64,000 nt of DNA from Flavobacteriaceae bacterium UJ101 (lineage in GTDB: Bacteria; Bacteroidota; Bacteroidia; Flavobacteriales; UJ101): the NCBI GenBank assembly GCA_001880285.1, contig CP016269.1, forward strand, positions 2,304,501 through 2,368,500, written 5' to 3'. Under the pieces are notes generated by a model. It did not search any database, was not told the origin of the DNA, and was given only the letters and a program-made list of their open reading frames with translations. Shown here piece after piece: positions 60,655-64,000 of the stretch (its first letter is position 1; the number at the start of each line of letters is the position of its first letter). Position numbers and translations under genes: made by a program.

Positions 60655-61209
60655 TTATTTTAAACCAAAGTTTTTCGAGATTCCAAATCCAACTGATTTA
60701 CCGAAACTTGCATTGAAATCACTTCTTTCATAATCGTAACCATCACCGTCTAATTGACTGTAACCAATGCTTCCAATATTGAAGTTTAAACCAAAACCAT
60801 TTTTCATATTAATGAATAAACTAGGTGTAGCAGATACATAATAACCATCTGCATCATTATTAATTGTTTGATTTTTTACTTCAGATCGTTGGTATCCTCC
60901 TGCAAAATCAGTAAAGAAAGCAAATCGCTCATTTAAAGGTAAAGTGTAACGAACAAAACCTCCTAATGAGAAATCATTAGTTTCTTGATCTAAATTTTTA
61001 TCCTCGAATCTTCCCATCGTCGACTCAACACCAACTGTCCAGTGGTCTGTAAATTGGTATCCTACTTTAGGGCTAAAGTCATAAGTTCTGGTATTGTCTG
61101 AATCATTTTTTTCATAACTTACGTTACCTCCAACAAGTAGTGTGTTTTTTTGCGCTGAAACAGTAACGACTGTTCCTAATAGCAGTGCGCTAAAAATTAA
61201 TCTTTTCAT
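60655..61209 (-). CDS. Small outer membrane beta-barrel protein (OMP_b-brl type), paralogue 2
   Basis: The 184-residue protein has a signal peptide (1-19, ending V-S-A-Q) and the same barrel pattern as the gene at 60035: K-V-G-Y-Q-F-T-D-H-W-T-V-G near residue 48, L-F-I-N-M-K-N-G-F-G-L-N-F-N-I-G near residue 132, and the terminal S-F-G-K-S-V-G-F-G-I-S-K-N-F-G. It is the upstream member of the pair. The N-terminal signal ends at the same place in both. Function is unknown; small barrels of this type may be adhesins or envelope stabilisers. Confidence 0.88.
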   Translation of the reverse strand: MKRLIFSALLLGTVVTVSAQKNTLLVGGNVSYEKNDSDNTRTYDFSPKVGYQFTDHWTVGVESTMGRFEDKNLDQETNDFSLGGFVRYTLPLNERFAFFTDFAGGYQRSEVKNQTINNDADGYYVSATPSLFINMKNGFGLNFNIGSIGYSQLDGDGYDYERSDFNASFGKSVGFGISKNFGLK

Positions 61210-61450
61210 AATGTATAACTATTTGTTTTACGGGGCTAATCTATATATTTTATAATTTTGCTTATATTTTAATTTTATTATGATAGCATAACAAAAAAGT
61301 ATTTTTTTTACGATGTTTTTAATAATGAATTAAAAAATTATTTACTGTAAATAAAAAATTAACAGTAAATTTGTGAGATTAATAAAAATAGACTCTATTT
61401 GTTAATTTTTCAGAATAAAATAGGGCTATTTCTTAAAGTGCATAACGTAA

Positions 61451-62569
61451 TTGGCTGGTATTTATATACATATTCCGTACTGTAGAAAAAAGTGTCATTA
61501 TTGTGATTTTCATTTCTCAACTGTGTTAAAAACACAAAAAGAGATGGTTTTAGCTATTAATGAGGAATTGATTTTAAGGAAGAATTATTTATCTGAAGAG
61601 ATTGAAACAATCTATTTAGGAGGAGGAACACCTTCTATTTTATCAAATGATGAAATTGAAATTATTTTTGAAACTATTTATAAAAATTATAAGGTGTCAA
61701 ATAATGTAGAAGTTACTTTGGAAGCAAACCCCGATGATTTAACTCAAGAAAAAATACAATTCTTTCAAAATACTCCAATTAATAGATTCAGTATAGGAAT
61801 TCAATCGTTTTTTGATTCGGATTTACAGTTTATGAATCGTGCTCATAATGCAAAAGAAGCGATACAGAGTATTGAAAATGTAAAGAAAGTGGGTTTTGAT
61901 AATATAACCATCGATTTGATATATGGAGTACCCAATTCTAAGAATTGGAAGCAGAATTTAGAAATATTTTTTGATTTGGATATTCCACACTTATCATCTT
62001 ATGCGTTAACAGTAGAAGATAAAACGGCTTTAAGTTATTTAATAAAGACAAAAAAGGTACAACCAGTTGATGATGTACAACAGGAACGTGAATACAATCA
62101 ATTAATAGAAGCTGTTAATACATATCATTTTGAGCAATATGAGATTTCTAATTTTGCAAAAGATGAAAAATATTCAAAGCATAATGCAAATTATTGGAAA
62201 TCGAAGCCGTATTTAGGTATTGGCCCGTCGGCACATTCATTTAATGGTAGGAGTAGGCAATGGAATGTAGCCAACAATACACGTTATATAAAGGAATTAC
62301 AAAATCATACATTACCATCGGAGGTTGAAACACTTACTTTGAAAGATCAGTTTAATGAAAAAGTAATGATTGGTTTAAGAACAAAATGGGGAATTGATTT
62401 GGCTCAAATTAGAGATCTGGGAGTACAATTTGAAGAAAAATTATTAATTTTATCAAAGTCGTATATTGCTGAAAATAAATTGATTGAAAAAAATGGATTT
62501 TTAATTTTAAATCCTGAATATCGCTTTTTTGCAGATGGAATTGCTTCTGATTTATTTATGATTGAATAG
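61451..62569 (+). CDS. hemW: HemW-like radical SAM protein, TTG start
   Basis: The 372-residue protein begins at a TTG codon (61451), giving M-A-G-I-Y-I-H-I-P-Y-C, the normal start for HemW. No ATG fits, since the first cysteine is only at residue 11. The cluster motif C-x3-C-x2-C is Cys11, Cys15 and Cys18 (C-R-K-K-C-H-Y-C). Then come L-G-G-G-T-P-S near residue 56, E-A-N-P-D-D near residue 92 and F-S-I-G-I-Q-S-F near residue 115. HemW binds heme and is thought to transfer it, unlike HemN, which is the coproporphyrinogen oxidase. Annotation of the family as an oxidase is common but doubtful. Confidence 0.9.
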   Translation: MAGIYIHIPYCRKKCHYCDFHFSTVLKTQKEMVLAINEELILRKNYLSEEIETIYLGGGTPSILSNDEIEIIFETIYKNYKVSNNVEVTLEANPDDLTQEKIQFFQNTPINRFSIGIQSFFDSDLQFMNRAHNAKEAIQSIENVKKVGFDNITIDLIYGVPNSKNWKQNLEIFFDLDIPHLSSYALTVEDKTALSYLIKTKKVQPVDDVQQEREYNQLIEAVNTYHFEQYEISNFAKDEKYSKHNANYWKSKPYLGIGPSAHSFNGRSRQWNVANNTRYIKELQNHTLPSEVETLTLKDQFNEKVMIGLRTKWGIDLAQIRDLGVQFEEKLLILSKSYIAENKLIEKNGFLILNPEYRFFADGIASDLFMIE

Positions 62570-62622
62570 TTTTTGTTTTTTTTAAAATAAAATCTCAATC
62601 AAAATAATTAAATTGCGTTCCT

Positions 62623-63069
62623 ATGTCGAATTTAGATTCTAAAAAATCAAAATATGATCGGGCTTATTTAAAAATGGCCTTAGAGTGGGCAAAGCTTTCT
62701 TACTGTAATCGAAAAAAGGTTGGAGCACTACTAGTAAAAGATAGAATGATTATTTCAGATGGATATAATGGAACTCCTAGTGGCTTTGAAAATTTATGTG
62801 AAGATGAAGAAGGTTATACAAAGTGGTATGTTTTGCATGCAGAAGCAAATGCGATATTAAAAGTTGCTGCTTCTACACAATCTGCTGAAGGAGCTACCCT
62901 TTATATCACATTATCACCGTGTAAAGAGTGTAGTAAATTAATTCATCAATCAGGAATAAAAAGAGTTGTTTATATTCGAGAATATCGTGATACGACGGGA
63001 GTAGAATTATTAAGAAAAGCAGGTGTTGAAGTAGAACATTTTTCAGAAGAATTATTAAAAGATGCGTAA
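62623..63069 (+). CDS. dCMP/cytidine deaminase family protein (ComEB-like)
   Basis: The 148-residue zinc enzyme has the deaminase motif H-A-E-A-N-A-I (His72, catalytic Glu74) and P-C-K-E-C (Cys100, Cys103), plus an N-terminal S-D-G-Y-N-G-T-P-S-G region typical of dCMP deaminases that bind the nucleotide phosphate. It would convert dCMP to dUMP for thymidylate synthesis. Its end overlaps the start of the S41 protease gene by 8 bp, a coupling also seen in other flavobacteria by recollection. The length matches ComEB-type dCMP deaminases. Confidence 0.9.
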   Translation: MSNLDSKKSKYDRAYLKMALEWAKLSYCNRKKVGALLVKDRMIISDGYNGTPSGFENLCEDEEGYTKWYVLHAEANAILKVAASTQSAEGATLYITLSPCKECSKLIHQSGIKRVVYIREYRDTTGVELLRKAGVEVEHFSEELLKDA

Positions 63070-64000
63070 GTTATTTGATAATGGGTATGGTCCCTTAATA
63101 TTATTGACAGCAGTCCTTTTTGGATTTTCTGTAGGCGTGTTTTTTATAAAATTTAACCCTCAATATGGTTTAATAAGTAAGAATCAAAAAAAAATGCAAG
63201 ACCTAATCTATGTAATCGAAAATGATTATGTAGATGAAGTAAATACAGATTCCATTGTAGATAAAACCATTGATGCTATTCTTTCTGAGTTAGATCCTCA
63301 TTCAAAATATATAGCTCCTGAGCTAACTCAAATGGCAGAAGACGATTTAAATGGAGAGTTTGTTGGGATAGGGATTTCTTATTTAAGAATGAACGATACT
63401 ATTGTGATTCAACGAGTTTTGGAAAACAGTCCTAATCAAGGGAAAATATTTACAGGAGATAAATTACTTTCTGCCGATCAACATCCCTTAACAGGGGATA
63501 GCATTCATTTTGCTTCGAAATACTTAAAAGGAATTGAAAATACAAAAGTAAAGGTAAGTTTGATTCGTGGTCAAGATACCATCACTCAAAATTTAGAGCG
63601 AAAAAAAATTATAAATAGTCCAATTCGAGCCGCTTATATGATAAATGATTCTATAGGTTTTATTAATTTGAATACATTTACCTATAATTCAGGGGACTTG
63701 ATAAGCAATGCTATTGATGATTTGAAAATCCAAGGTATGAAAACGTTGGTTTTAGATCTTCGAGGAAATGGAGGAGGTTTTTTACGTGAAGCCAAGAAGA
63801 TAGCAGATGAGTTTCTAGCTGATCAGAAGGTTATGTATTATGTGAAAGGTAGAAAGAATAAAAAAGAAGAAACAGTTGCTACCAAAGAGGGTGATTTTGA
63901 ACAAGGTAAATTGTATATTTTAATTGATGAAGAATCCGCTTCAGCAAGTGAATTGTTGGCAGGGGCTATTCAGGATCAAGATCGAGGAATTATTGTAGGA
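63062..64000 (+). CDS. S41 family C-terminal processing peptidase (truncated by window edge)
   Basis: The 313 visible codons encode an N-terminal membrane helix (about 11-31) and the S41 core: a helical N-terminal region with M-Q-D-L-I-Y-V-I-E-N-D-Y, then D-P-H-S-K-Y-I. A PDZ domain follows (about 85-165, F-V-G-I-G-I-S-Y) and then the protease region with D-L-R-G-N-G-G-G-F-L-R-E-A. The S-A-S-A-S-E segment near the right edge is the usual location of the catalytic serine. It cleaves C-terminal ends of envelope proteins in the periplasm. Its start overlaps the stop of the deaminase gene. The C-terminal part lies beyond 64000. Confidence 0.93.
   Translation, partial: MRKLFDNGYGPLILLTAVLFGFSVGVFFIKFNPQYGLISKNQKKMQDLIYVIENDYVDEVNTDSIVDKTIDAILSELDPHSKYIAPELTQMAEDDLNGEFVGIGISYLRMNDTIVIQRVLENSPNQGKIFTGDKLLSADQHPLTGDSIHFASKYLKGIENTKVKVSLIRGQDTITQNLERKKIINSPIRAAYMINDSIGFINLNTFTYNSGDLISNAIDDLKIQGMKTLVLDLRGNGGGFLREAKKIADEFLADQKVMYYVKGRKNKKEETVATKEGDFEQGKLYILIDEESASASELLAGAIQDQDRGIIVG

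Noticed and set aside
1-64000. tRNA, rRNA, insertion sequences or integration sites
   Set aside because: No GC-rich cloverleaf-like stretch, no transposase or integrase coding sequence and no terminal inverted repeats flanking a gene block were recognised on either strand.

Overview
The window is 64 kb of AT-rich chromosomal DNA from a member of the Bacteroidota, most likely a flavobacterium (class Flavobacteriia). I infer this from several signs. Lineage-typical families are present (DUF3810, DUF4136, a CarboxypepD_reg-type TonB-dependent receptor, proteins with a GIGTTTPN start, a fused SpmA/SpmB protein). Lipoproteins carry an acidic export signal after the lipobox cysteine. The octamer TAnnTTTG, the Bacteroidota -7 promoter element, recurs about 16-30 bp upstream of start codons. 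Genus and species cannot be decided from this reading. I see no rRNA, tRNA, CRISPR array, insertion sequence, integrase or phage module, so the segment reads as core chromosome with a few lineage-specific surface loci.

Layout. 1-9.7 kb: a truncated MarC-type membrane protein; an amino-sugar salvage operon (anomeric sugar kinase fused to a RapZ C-terminal domain, a MurU-like nucleotidyltransferase, an ABM-domain protein); two thioredoxin-fold lipoproteins without catalytic cysteines; PrmC; a DUF4136 lipoprotein; a HerA-like ATPase; a DUF819 membrane protein with an unusual secreted N-terminal domain. 9.8-17.3 kb: an RhlE-type helicase, BioB, a DUF423 protein, an RlpA-like protein, a TonB-dependent receptor with a Spy-like partner, and an M48 protease. 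17.3-22 kb: two tandem copies of a three-gene operon for secreted proteins of unknown function, the most unusual locus here. 22-31 kb: AckA-Pta, DUF3810, a dicarboxylate symporter, gamma-glutamyltransferase with an SDR enzyme, and TrmD. 31.7-43 kb: a porin-like protein, the SpmA/SpmB fusion, Kbl, a SIMPL protein, two GNAT enzymes, aquaporin Z, an Rrf2 regulator, TrpB-TrpA and an OmpR-type two-component system. 43.5-51 kb: two surface lipoproteins divergent from that system, a Dph6-like ATPase, a ketosynthase, a SulP transporter and LpxB. 51-64 kb: a long TPR protein with a beta-barrel partner, a sodium symporter paired with a LamB-like porin, Aat, two small outer-membrane barrels, a HemW-like radical SAM enzyme, a dCMP deaminase and a truncated S41 protease.

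How genes work together. The kinase-RapZ and MurU-like pair resembles the route that makes UDP-MurNAc from recycled MurNAc. Pta and AckA form an acetyl-CoA to acetate module. The symporter and LamB-like porin look like one sugar uptake route across both membranes. The two-component system faces two lipoprotein genes across an intergenic region that holds 11-bp-spaced repeats, the arrangement expected for OmpR-family binding. Many convergent gene pairs share bidirectional hairpin terminators.

Limits: functions are assigned from visible motifs, lengths and gene order only. No similarity search, structure prediction or promoter mapping was done.
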